From Lentisphaeria bacterium UBA4640 (GTDB lineage Bacteria; Verrucomicrobiota; Lentisphaeria; Victivallales; UBA1829): a stretch of DNA of 12,271 nt. Numbering within the stretch: position 1 is the first letter of the stretch; every line of letters starts with the position of its first letter. The DNA lies in the NCBI GenBank assembly GCA_002405835.1, contig DHMO01000055.1, positions 1-12,271 of the forward strand, written 5' to 3'. Below are positions 5,810-12,271 of this stretch, piece by piece. The notes beneath the pieces are model-generated. The model saw only the letters and a list, made by a program, of their open reading frames with translations. It searched no databases and was not told where the DNA came from. A program made the translations under genes and the position numbers.

Positions 5810-6697
5810 TCAATTTTTATATTTCAGCCGGTACTGGCCGGGGGGAAGGCCGAAATGGCGGTGAAAGGCCGAGGTGAAAAACGGCGTGCTCTGATAACCG
5901 CACTGAAGCGTGATCTCGTCAACAAGAAGATCCGTCCGGCGCAGAAGAAACGCGGCGTGTTCCATGCGCATGGAACGGAGAATCCCGGAAAACGTGTCGC
6001 CGGAACGCTGGCGGAACAGACGCGAAAGATAATTGGGATTCAATTGAAAATAGGCCGCGGTTTCCTCTCGCGTCAACGGGAGACTGAAGTTTTCCGACAT
6101 GTACTGCCTGATCTCCTGAAAGGTCCGCTCCGCTTTGCCGGTACGGCTCTGTGTGTCGTTGGCCAGAAAACTGCGCGTCAGACGGAACAGGGCGCGCGCG
6201 AGGTCGGCGGCCGCGGTTTCGTCATCAACCTCCGCAAGCAGATGAAGAAGTTTGCGGAGGGCGGGCGTCGGAGCTGCGGCAGTGTGATAAAAATGCGTGC
6301 AGACCGGACGCCGCTTTTCCGGATCCGGAACGGAGCAGTCAACGTAGGTGCAGCGCAGGAAGTCGGCGGAATAGACCAGACAGAACAGCTCGTGCGGGGA
6401 GTCCCAGAGCGGAAGTTTCCAGGATTCGGACGGGGTGAAGAGCGCTTCGCCGGGTTTCAGATTCTCTTCGCGCCGTTCCCTTCCGGTTCCGCGGAGGATG
6501 TGTTTGACGCCCGAAAGCGGGATGTCGAATACATCGCGCGGGTATACTTCCAGCCCCTCTTGTTCCGGCGGTTCCGGACGCCGGTGCGCGGCTGCAATCC
6601 GTCGCGGCGGAATTTCCGTCAGAATATAATCCAGCAGATGCGCGGCGTCGGCGCGGGTGAAGCTCCCGATTTTCAGTTTTTCTGCGATTTCTCCCAT
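5810..6697 (-). CDS. AraC-family transcriptional regulator
   Basis: This 295-aa regulator has an N-terminal sensor region with cupin-like strands (L-K-P-G-E-A-L-F-T-P around residue 100) and a C-terminal AraC DNA-binding domain (about residues 190-295). The first helix-turn-helix contains L-T-R-E-E-T-A-A-Y-F-Q-L-N-P-N-Y-L-S-R-L-F-R, the second L-V-D-E-I-T-L-Q-C-G-Y-Q-S-T-P-F-F-T-S-A-F-H-R-H-F-G followed by P-P-G-Q-Y-R. The start at 6697 has GGAG 6 nt upstream; the frame is open 20 codons further, but this would take it back almost to the -10 box. Its stop is only 8 bp from the convergent pseudopilin gene, with no terminator hairpin between them. It diverges from the glycosidase-transporter pair with abutting -35 boxes, so it most likely controls that pair and itself. 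Confidence 0.9.
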   Translation of the reverse strand: MGEIAEKLKIGSFTRADAAHLLDYILTEIPPRRIAAAHRRPEPPEQEGLEVYPRDVFDIPLSGVKHILRGTGRERREENLKPGEALFTPSESWKLPLWDSPHELFCLVYSADFLRCTYVDCSVPDPEKRRPVCTHFYHTAAAPTPALRKLLHLLAEVDDETAAADLARALFRLTRSFLANDTQSRTGKAERTFQEIRQYMSENFSLPLTREETAAYFQLNPNYLSRLFRQRSGDTFSGILRSMRMEHAAFLLRRTDLLVDEITLQCGYQSTPFFTSAFHRHFGLPPGQYRLKYKN

Positions 6698-6728
6698 AAA
6701 TTCTCCAGAAGGTGACTTTTCAATAAGG

Positions 6729-6757
6729 AATATAACATTCGAGATATTGCTTTTCAA
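6729..6757 (-). promoter_or_regulatory. promoter of the second AraC gene
   Basis: On the minus strand, TTGAAA (6757-6752) and TATATT (6734-6729) are 17 bp apart. The -10 is about 31 bp from the chosen start codon. Its -35 shares base 6752 with the divergent promoter. Confidence 0.6.
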
Positions 6758-6775
6758 GCGGTTTTATAGTATAAT
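6747..6775 (+). promoter_or_regulatory. promoter of the glycosidase-transporter pair
   Basis: TTGCTT (6747-6752) and TATAAT (6770-6775), 17-bp spacer, 32 bp upstream of the ATG at 6808. It runs back-to-back with the AraC promoter, so polymerase or regulator bound at one must affect the other. Confidence 0.65.
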
Positions 6776-6807
6776 TACAACGAAAACATTCAACAAGAGA
6801 GGCAAAT

Positions 6808-8433
6808 ATGAAAAATCATCTTCCGGGAAGTTTCATCACGGTCGGCAACATTCCGTGTGCGACGACATCGTATCACAAAGAGCCGCTTTCTCTCCTCTTC
6901 GGCATGTGCGAGGGGGCGATGAACTGGAACAACCGCGTGTTCATGTACGGCGACCGGCTGGTGCGCGTCAATCTGAACTGGATCCGCGATTATGTTCTCA
7001 CTCTTAAAGGGTTCCGCTATACGGAGCGCGATATTACGAGCTTCCCGGATCTGCTGCTCGAAAAACAGCATGAAAAAGGTTTCTTTTATGAAATCATCGC
7101 TCCTGTGACGGATATGCATTCGGGATGCCCGAAAGTGCTGCCGGACGGACGCACCGTTCAGATTTCCAGTCCGGAATGCTGTTATCACGAGCCCGGACTT
7201 GACTTCGGACTTTGCCGTCTGGAGCTTGAGGCGGACATCGAATATCTGATGGCTGAAGGCGCTTACATGATCTGGCAGGCAACCGGTGACGATGCGTGGA
7301 TTCTCCGCAACCTGCCGCGTCTCGAAAAGGGGCTCCGCTACATCATGACCGATCCGCTGCGCTGGGATGCGGAGCACGGGCTCGCCAAGCGTCCGCGCAC
7401 ACTCGACACCTGGGATTTTACCGACAATCCCCGCTCCTCCCATGAACGCGAAATCTTCCCTGATGATCCGATGGGCATTTTTCACGGCGACAACACCGGA
7501 CTTTACAACTCCAAGCTCCTGATGGCGAAACTCTACCGCATTTTCGGCGACGACGCCTCTGCCTCCCGGCATGAAGAGGAGGCCGCCGCTCTGCGCGGAC
7601 GCATCATGAAATATCTTTGGAACGGACGTTTTTTCCGTCATTTTCTTCCGCTCACTCCGGTGGACTACGGGGTGGATGAGGAGTTTCAGATGAGCCTTTC
7701 CAATTCCTACGCGCTGAACCGGAACATTCTGAATTTCGAGGAACGGCAGAGCGTCATCAACGCCTATCGGGATATGCGCAAAAAGTATGGCGGCGAGTTT
7801 GACGACTTCCGGAATCTGGAGCCGCCGTATCCTGAATTCAAGGGGATGAAGGCGGGCGCATACGTCAACGGCGCAAATGCTCCGTTTGTTGCCGGCGAAC
7901 TTGCGCTCGGCGCATTCGAGACCGGAGAGGAAGCATACGGCGCGGATATTCTCAAGCGCATGGGACGCAAGTTCAGCAGCGACGGCAAGATATCCTTCCT
8001 CTACAACTGGGAGGGCAGCGACATCGGCGGCGGTCCCCGCTGCTGGTGCGGTGCGGAAATCATGCACGCGGAGTGCGCCGGGCTTGCGGGTGTGGTTGAC
8101 AACGGCAAACTTTTCCGCGATGTCACGCTTTCGCCCCGGTTTGTCGCCGCCGATGAAAAACACGCATATGTCCGTCTGGAATACGGCGCATCCGGTGCGG
8201 CGGTTGAGTATGAATACTGCTGCAATCCGGAAACGCGCACGCTGGGATTCAACCTCGTTTCGGAGCATGACCGCGCGAAACTGCGGATGCTCGTTCCGGC
8301 GGGAACCGTGCCGGAGGAAGTGAAAATCAACGGCTCCGGGGTGGAATTCCATGATGAAGTTGTCGGGAAAAGTCATTATGCCGTGCTGGAGAATGTGCCG
8401 TCCGGCGCAGAGGTGGAGATCGGTTGTCGATGA
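6808..8433 (+). CDS. six-hairpin-type glycosidase, cytoplasmic, family not assigned
   Basis: The protein is 541 aa, without a signal peptide. Residues about 30-450 look like an (alpha/alpha)6 toroid, with repeated helix pairs such as D-I-E-Y-L-M-A-E-G-A-Y-M-I-W-Q-A-T-G-D-D-A-W-I-L-R, L-P-R-L-E-K-G-L-R-Y-I and A-G-A-Y-V-N-G-A-N-A-P-F-V-A-G-E-L-A. The part around D-T-W-D-F-T-D and H-G-D-N-T-G-L-Y-N-S is acidic and aromatic and is the best candidate for the active site. The last 90 residues form a beta-rich domain like the C-terminal cap of alpha-L-rhamnosidase-type enzymes. GH78-, GH63- or GH116-like relatives are possible; I cannot name the family. The start has GAGG 6 nt upstream. The stop overlaps the next start (ATGA), tying it to a membrane transporter, which suggests that imported oligosaccharide or glycoside is cut inside the cell. 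Confidence 0.72.
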   Translation: MKNHLPGSFITVGNIPCATTSYHKEPLSLLFGMCEGAMNWNNRVFMYGDRLVRVNLNWIRDYVLTLKGFRYTERDITSFPDLLLEKQHEKGFFYEIIAPVTDMHSGCPKVLPDGRTVQISSPECCYHEPGLDFGLCRLELEADIEYLMAEGAYMIWQATGDDAWILRNLPRLEKGLRYIMTDPLRWDAEHGLAKRPRTLDTWDFTDNPRSSHEREIFPDDPMGIFHGDNTGLYNSKLLMAKLYRIFGDDASASRHEEEAAALRGRIMKYLWNGRFFRHFLPLTPVDYGVDEEFQMSLSNSYALNRNILNFEERQSVINAYRDMRKKYGGEFDDFRNLEPPYPEFKGMKAGAYVNGANAPFVAGELALGAFETGEEAYGADILKRMGRKFSSDGKISFLYNWEGSDIGGGPRCWCGAEIMHAECAGLAGVVDNGKLFRDVTLSPRFVAADEKHAYVRLEYGASGAAVEYEYCCNPETRTLGFNLVSEHDRAKLRMLVPAGTVPEEVKINGSGVEFHDEVVGKSHYAVLENVPSGAEVEIGCR

Positions 8434-9317
8434 CTCTCGGCGTGATATTGCTGATTCTGACCGGTTTTTGCTGGATCGGCATTGCGGCCGTTGTGGACGA
8501 TGCGGCGCGGAAACGTCTGGATATGGATTTCATCCAGTTCGGCGCTTCGGCGGTGATTGCGCTTGCGGCGGCGGGGGTGATGCTGTTCCGTCCGCCGCTC
8601 GCGGGAACATTTGCGGAGAAACTGCTGATTTGCGGATGCGTCTTCGCCGCCGGAGCCTGCAACTTCCTGATGCTGAGTCTGATGCGCCGGGCGATGACTT
8701 TCGGAAGCAGCGGCGCGGTGTGGGGGATCACGCAGAGTGCGATGGTCTGTCCGTTCGCGATGGGCATGGTGTTTTTCGGCGTGGCTCCGACATTGCCGCG
8801 GCTGGGGGGAATCGTGCTGATTCTGACCGGAATTGTCCTGTTCAGCCGGAGCCGCGGCGGACGCGGCGCGGTTTCAGGTTCCGGACGCTGGCTTCTGCCG
8901 ACGTTCAGCGCATTTGCGGTTTCCGGGCTCGGACAGAGTCTTGCGAATCTGCCGTCGTACTGGACGGCGACCGCGATGGGGAGCGAGCTGCGGGCGTGTC
9001 TGGTTCAGCTCGGAACGATTTCCCTGTTCTGCGCGAGTGTGCCGTTCCACCGGAAGAAACCGTCGCCGCGCGGGACTTTGCGTCCGGTTCTGCTGCTGTC
9101 GATGGTTCAGATTCTGTCGCTGTTTTTCTTTTTCTACCGCGGCTTGAATCTGGTTGCGGAGGCGGGGAGCGGTTCAGTCGGCTATCCGGTTGCGCAGGGA
9201 TGCAGCATTGCCGGATTCCTTGTTTGGGGAATCCTGACGCGCCGGGAGCGGTTTTCCCTGCTTTCCGCCGGAGCCGCTGCAGCAATTTGCACAGGCATTT
9301 TTCTGCTTGCAATCTGA
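8430..9317 (+). CDS. DMT/EamA-like 10-TM transporter, probable sugar or metabolite permease
   Basis: This 295-aa protein is almost entirely hydrophobic, with ten predicted transmembrane segments in two sets of five: M-T-L-G-V-I-L-L-I-L-T-G-F at the N-terminus, a charged linker near residue 140 (S-R-S-R-G-G-R-G), and a second half ending S-A-G-A-A-A-A-I-C-T-G-I-F-L-L-A-I. Length and topology fit the drug/metabolite transporter superfamily, including EamA and the RhaT/GRP-type sugar permeases. Its ATG overlaps the glycosidase stop (ATGA); a TTG at 8424 with GGAG 5 nt upstream would add two residues and is an alternative start. Coupling to a cytoplasmic glycosidase suggests it imports that enzyme's substrate, or exports or exchanges the product; direction and substrate are inference. 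A long hairpin at 9499-9533 may end the unit. Confidence 0.78.
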   Translation: MTLGVILLILTGFCWIGIAAVVDDAARKRLDMDFIQFGASAVIALAAAGVMLFRPPLAGTFAEKLLICGCVFAAGACNFLMLSLMRRAMTFGSSGAVWGITQSAMVCPFAMGMVFFGVAPTLPRLGGIVLILTGIVLFSRSRGGRGAVSGSGRWLLPTFSAFAVSGLGQSLANLPSYWTATAMGSELRACLVQLGTISLFCASVPFHRKKPSPRGTLRPVLLLSMVQILSLFFFFYRGLNLVAEAGSGSVGYPVAQGCSIAGFLVWGILTRRERFSLLSAGAAAAICTGIFLLAI

Positions 9318-9498
9318 AAAACAGAAAGGTGAGATAGTATGGATACGATCAACTCCGTTCCTTTTCATAAAAGGGAAAACTCAGCAAATAAAAAAGGAAG
9401 CTGCAGAATGACAGTTTATTCTGTTACAATGTCTTGTGGTGAAAGGGTTTCAAGGCGTTTTTCCCGGGAAAATGCTTTCGTACAGAAAAATCTTTTTG

Positions 9499-9533
9499 AC
9501 AATCGTCCGAAAAAGGTTTTTCCGGACGATTGT
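9499..9533 (+). terminator. long hairpin terminator between the transporter and second pseudopilin units
   Basis: ACAATCGTCCG (9499-9509) pairs with CGGACGATTGT (9523-9533), an 11-bp perfect stem that can be extended by A4/T4 around an AGGT loop with one bulged base. TAAAATC follows, and a T7 run comes about 14 bp later. TTTTTG stands before the left arm, so it could work in both directions. Confidence 0.65.
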
Positions 9534-9552
9534 TAAAATCTAAAAATTTTTT

Positions 9553-9563
9553 TGTGCTATGAT
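9553..9563 (+). promoter_or_regulatory. extended -10 element of the second pseudopilin unit
   Basis: TGTGC followed by TATGAT (9558-9563), the same extended -10 as at 3241 and 4969. No good -35 hexamer is present 16-17 bp upstream (AAATCT at 9536-9541); the AT-rich stretch there may substitute. The start codon follows 60 bp later. Confidence 0.45.
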
Positions 9564-9623
9564 AAAGACAATGCGAGTTTTTCACTCGTAAACAAAAACA
9601 AACAAAGAAAGGCAGGCAACAGA

Positions 9624-10409
9624 ATGAAAAACAGATCGACAGCACACTCCGGTTCAGATATTTTATATCTGAATGGCAAATTCCACAGATTCACCCTTAT
9701 AGAGCTCCTGGTAACGATAGCGATTATTGCCATCCTTGCCGGAATTTTGCTGCCGGCGCTGAATTCGGCAAGAGAAAAGGCTCGGGAAATCAACTGTGTG
9801 GGGAATATGCGTCAGATCGGAACGGCAGTAATCAGCTATTCCACGGATCATGGAGATCGACTGCCGACGGTGAACAATAACGAGCCGACGCGTTTCCCCG
9901 TCATCATGCAGAGTTATACGGGTACCAAGCCTTACTCGGATAAGCAGAGCGGGCTTTGGTTCTGCCCGTCGCATAAACCCGTTGCCCCTGCTGGAAATTC
10001 TGCGAGACAGCGGAGATATTTCAGCTCTTATATGGCGATAACAACGTTTAATACGCATGAAGGTTCAAACTGGTATTCCGCCGATGCCGGTGAAACGATT
10101 CCGGGAGCCTGGCAGAGTGCCAGAATGCCGAAGATGGATCCCCGGATGTATCTGTTTACCAGTCAGCAGCCGGTGGCGAATGACAACGGCATTTTGACTT
10201 TCGACCCGATCCGTCATGAATATATCAGCGTTATGAGCAGTTTTACACAGGAATTTTGTATGGAACAGGTTTTTGTTCATCAGACACGCGGAACTTTTTT
10301 CCGGGTGAACGGCTCCGTTGCCTCAAAGAGAGTCGGAACGCTGAAGACGCAGTACAGAGGAGACGGTCAGAAGTACGGCGCCGGCTGGGTCGCTCTGTTT
10401 GAACAGTAA
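9624..10409 (+). CDS. prepilin-type N-terminal cleavage/methylation protein (pseudopilin-like, H-X9-NG tail)
   Basis: The protein is 261 aa. A 22-residue leader ends G-K-F-H-R, followed by F-T-L-I-E-L-L-V-T-I-A-I-I-A-I-L-A-G-I-L-L-P-A-L-N-S-A-R-E-K-A-R, a textbook prepilin signature and membrane helix with Glu at mature position 5. Then come N-C-V-G-N-M-R-Q-I-G and a globular domain with a W-F-C-P-S-H segment. At the tail, H-Q-T-R-G-T-F-F-R-V-N-G has the H-X9-DG spacing but Asn replaces Asp. Residue -1 is Arg, not Gly. The start is chosen by AAAGG 11 nt upstream and by the position of the -10 element; the frame is open further upstream. It shares its unit with the secreted glycoside hydrolase 31 bp downstream, so it may help place or export that enzyme. 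The paralogue at 5028 is clearly related only in the N-terminal third. Confidence 0.9.
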   Translation: MKNRSTAHSGSDILYLNGKFHRFTLIELLVTIAIIAILAGILLPALNSAREKAREINCVGNMRQIGTAVISYSTDHGDRLPTVNNNEPTRFPVIMQSYTGTKPYSDKQSGLWFCPSHKPVAPAGNSARQRRYFSSYMAITTFNTHEGSNWYSADAGETIPGAWQSARMPKMDPRMYLFTSQQPVANDNGILTFDPIRHEYISVMSSFTQEFCMEQVFVHQTRGTFFRVNGSVASKRVGTLKTQYRGDGQKYGAGWVALFEQ

Positions 10410-10440
10410 TTTTTTCAAAACAACAAAACAAGGAACGATC

Positions 10441-12271
10441 ATGAACAAAACACTTCTTCTGCTTCTTCCGTTTGCGCTTTCGGCAAACCCCGTCTTCAAC
10501 AGCTCGTTTGAACTCGGAACGGACGGTTTTGCCCTTGAGAAAGAGCTGCGTCCCGCAACAAATCCGGAAATAAAATTCATTCCGCTGAAGGTTTCCGCCG
10601 GAGCGCCCGGCGCGGGGAAAAACTCTCTGATGATTGAAAATCCGTATGCGGAATACTTCAGTCTTTTCTCCCGGGAATTCAAATTGAAACCTTCGACAAC
10701 GTACAGATTCACAGCAAAAATCAGAGGGGCAAAAAGGGGAGACGGTTACCGTTTTGCCGTTTTCAAAGTGGATGGGAAATGGCTCGCCTATTCAAAGATT
10801 TTCAAAACAAGTGACAAGTGGCGGAATATTGAGTTCGAGTTTACCACGGAGACGCATCCGGGGAACGGCTGGCATCATGTCCGGATTTCGCCGGGGTCCC
10901 GCAATGCGGAGAATGCAAATACTCTGTGGATCGATGATCTGAAGATTGAAGAATGCGGCGCTCCCGTTTCGCCGCAAGTCTGCGTTGTTGCCGTTCCGGA
11001 CAAGACTCTTTACTATCGTGGCGAAACAGCGGAACTGAAGTTGAAAGCGACAAATCCTTCCGGTGCGGCGTTCGTTCAGAATCTTACCGTGACCGGAACG
11101 GATGAATATACCGGCAAGACCGTTTTTTCGGAATCTGTCGCGATGAACCTTGCTCCGGGTGAGACGAAAACGGTTGCGCTTGCTTCGCGGAAACTCGACC
11201 GCTTTGGCGGGTTCCGGATCAAAGTTTCCGGAAAAAATGTGGATGTGCTTGACCAGTTTTTCAGCGTCATCGGCAAGTATGAAGCAAAGCCGGTTGATAT
11301 TACAAAAGATTATGTGGTCGCCTTCAACGGCGGGCTTCAGTGCCAGATGCATCCGCAGGTCAAGAGTCCGGCATACACCGTTCTGAATACATCTTTTGAG
11401 AAGCGTTTCGAGTTGTATTCAGAGATCGGCTGCCGCATTCTACGCGACCATGACGGAGGTGTGCGCGGAGTTGACTGGCCTTCCGTTGAATGGGAACGCG
11501 GGAAGTTTGATTTTTCGCATCTGGACCGTCAGATGGCGCTGTATGCGAAGTATAACATAACGCTCTTCCCCGTGATCGGCAACGGTTTTATTGAGAACTA
11601 CAAACCGTGGATGAGTCAGCGGTGGCCTCTGTGGGTGAATCCGCTTTCGGAGCGTGTCAAAGAAAATCCGCCGAACGCCATGGCAACGGTCCGCAATCAC
11701 ATTCTGCTTCCGCCGAAGGATCTTTACCGCAACTACATTTACCAGACGGTAAAGCATCTCAAAGGGCGCGTTCCCGTCTATGAGGTGACCAACGAGCCGA
11801 ATCTCTATTTGGCGCCGGATGTGTATGTGAATTATCTGAAAGAAGCTCACGGGGCAATCCGGTCGGCGGACCCCGCCGCGAAGATTTCCGGATTCTGCCT
11901 GACCAGCGATTTCGGCGCGGCGGCGACTCCGTGGATGAGCAAATGCGCGGAGCTTGGCGGATTGAATTATGTGGATGCAGTCGGTTTTCATCCGTACGGA
12001 GGACGCGAGCTCGGCGCACTGCGTCCGGCGGATCAGTATATCAAGGACCTCCGTGAAGAGATGAAGGGGTACGGCAAGCCGGATATGCCGCTTTGGAACA
12101 CGGAGCTTTATTATCTGATTGATCAGCAGGTCAAGCACAATGCTTACGAGGAGGGGCTGGCGCTTCCGCATCATGTCGCCTGGCGTTTCCTGGTGGACCT
12201 CGGAGAAGGTGTTGTTCAGTCGATTTCCATTCATGAAAATCAGATTTGGAAGCGGATTCTGACGCCGAATC
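10441..12271 (+). CDS. secreted clan GH-A-type glycoside hydrolase with N-terminal carbohydrate-binding-like domain (3' partial)
   Basis: The frame is open from ATG 10441 to the right edge (610 codons). AAGGA stands 6 nt before the start. A short signal peptide (M-N-K-T-L-L-L-L-L-P-F-A-L-S-A) is probably cut after residue 15. Residues 16-180 look like a CBM4/9-type jelly roll (F-N-S-S-F-E-L-G-T-D-G-F at the start, L-W-I-D-D-L-K-I at the end), 181-275 like an Ig/Fn3-type domain, and from about 290 a TIM barrel. The putative acid/base is Glu452 in V-T-N-E-P-N-L-Y, the nucleophile Glu555 in L-W-N-T-E-L-Y-Y, with H-P-Y at 517-519, as in GH39-, GH5- or GH42-like clan A enzymes that cleave beta-glycosides with retention. 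The exact family is not clear and the C-terminus is missing. Its place behind a pseudopilin gene suggests an extracytoplasmic enzyme working with that protein. Confidence 0.85.
   Translation, partial: MNKTLLLLLPFALSANPVFNSSFELGTDGFALEKELRPATNPEIKFIPLKVSAGAPGAGKNSLMIENPYAEYFSLFSREFKLKPSTTYRFTAKIRGAKRGDGYRFAVFKVDGKWLAYSKIFKTSDKWRNIEFEFTTETHPGNGWHHVRISPGSRNAENANTLWIDDLKIEECGAPVSPQVCVVAVPDKTLYYRGETAELKLKATNPSGAAFVQNLTVTGTDEYTGKTVFSESVAMNLAPGETKTVALASRKLDRFGGFRIKVSGKNVDVLDQFFSVIGKYEAKPVDITKDYVVAFNGGLQCQMHPQVKSPAYTVLNTSFEKRFELYSEIGCRILRDHDGGVRGVDWPSVEWERGKFDFSHLDRQMALYAKYNITLFPVIGNGFIENYKPWMSQRWPLWVNPLSERVKENPPNAMATVRNHILLPPKDLYRNYIYQTVKHLKGRVPVYEVTNEPNLYLAPDVYVNYLKEAHGAIRSADPAAKISGFCLTSDFGAAATPWMSKCAELGGLNYVDAVGFHPYGGRELGALRPADQYIKDLREEMKGYGKPDMPLWNTELYYLIDQQVKHNAYEEGLALPHHVAWRFLVDLGEGVVQSISIHENQIWKRILTPN

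Larger units (their letters stand above)
9318..9623. other. 306-bp intergenic region with possible short frame, terminator and promoter
   Basis: A 65-codon frame (9339-9536) has AGGTGA 6 nt before its ATG, and an internal ATG (9408) has GGAAG 8 nt before it. However, the frame runs through the hairpin at 9499-9533 and its product resembles nothing I know, so I do not call it a gene. A small CCTTTT-CAT-AAAAGG hairpin is at 9360-9374. The remainder holds the terminator and promoter listed separately. Confidence 0.5.

Noticed and set aside
5855..6715. 286-codon plus-strand frame opposite the second AraC gene
   Set aside because: Shadow of a gene with two canonical AraC helix-turn-helix motifs.
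6790..8376. 528-codon open frame on the minus strand opposite the glycosidase gene
   Set aside because: Its translation has no recognisable domain and follows the codon pattern of the plus-strand gene; no ribosome binding site or promoter fits it. The plus-strand frame has a good promoter, start and fold.
8351..9337. 328-codon plus-strand frame overlapping the transporter in another phase
   Set aside because: Arg/Cys/Ala-rich out-of-frame translation; the alternative frame gives ten clean membrane segments and an ATGA junction.
9339..9536. 65-codon frame between transporter and second pseudopilin gene
   Set aside because: It has acceptable ribosome binding sites but reads through the long hairpin at 9499-9533 and resembles no protein; kept only as a note in the intergenic entry.
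11440..12234. 264-codon minus-strand frame opposite the secreted hydrolase
   Set aside because: The plus-strand frame is open for 610 codons with signal peptide and N-E-P catalytic motif; the minus frame has no supporting features.
1..12271. CRISPR array, tRNA or rRNA genes
   Set aside because: No regularly spaced repeats and no cloverleaf or conserved rRNA stretches were seen on either strand.

Overview
The window looks like a chromosomal segment of a Lentisphaerota bacterium (Victivallis-like, gut or anoxic habitat). The clues are two prepilin-type proteins with a K/R-F-T-L-(I/L)-E-L-L N-terminus and H-X9-DG-like tails, AraC-family regulators beside glycoside hydrolases, and a ThuA plus Gfo/Idh/MocA pair. 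This placement is inference from gene content, not from a marker gene.

Layout. (a) 1-711: AT-richer phage-like remnant, with the C-terminal end of an ADP-ribosyltransferase-fold protein (probably the tail of a phage minor head protein), a small unknown gene, an intrinsic terminator, and the first codons of a third gene that run into (b) an IS200/IS605-type element (tnpA 692-1171, then about 130 bp packed with hairpins ending near 1306). (c) 1321-3077, minus strand: a ThuA-domain gene and a Gfo/Idh/MocA oxidoreductase, translationally coupled, diverging from (d) an AraC-type regulator (3273-4139) that ends at a clear terminator. (e) 4140-4599: mostly empty, with one orphan promoter; then a small four-cysteine protein (4600-4848) and a hairpin. 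(f) 5028-5801: first pseudopilin-like protein, convergent with a second AraC regulator (5810-6697, minus). (g) 6808-9317: cytoplasmic six-hairpin-type glycosidase overlapping a 10-TM DMT/EamA-like transporter, divergent from that AraC gene with abutting -35 boxes. (h) 9624 to the right edge: second pseudopilin-like protein followed 31 bp later by a secreted clan-A-type glycoside hydrolase with an N-terminal carbohydrate-binding-like domain, open at the edge.

Taken together, regions c-h read as small sugar-scavenging modules. A secreted hydrolase with a pseudopilin partner would act outside the cytoplasmic membrane. A DMT-like permease may carry the product, and a cytoplasmic glycosidase plus a ThuA/Gfo pair may process it, with AraC regulators transcribed divergently from the units they probably control. 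Several promoters share a TTG-N(3)-16 nt-(TGTGC)TATA layout, including an identical 14-nt core upstream of one regulator and one pseudopilin. No tRNA, rRNA or CRISPR array is visible.
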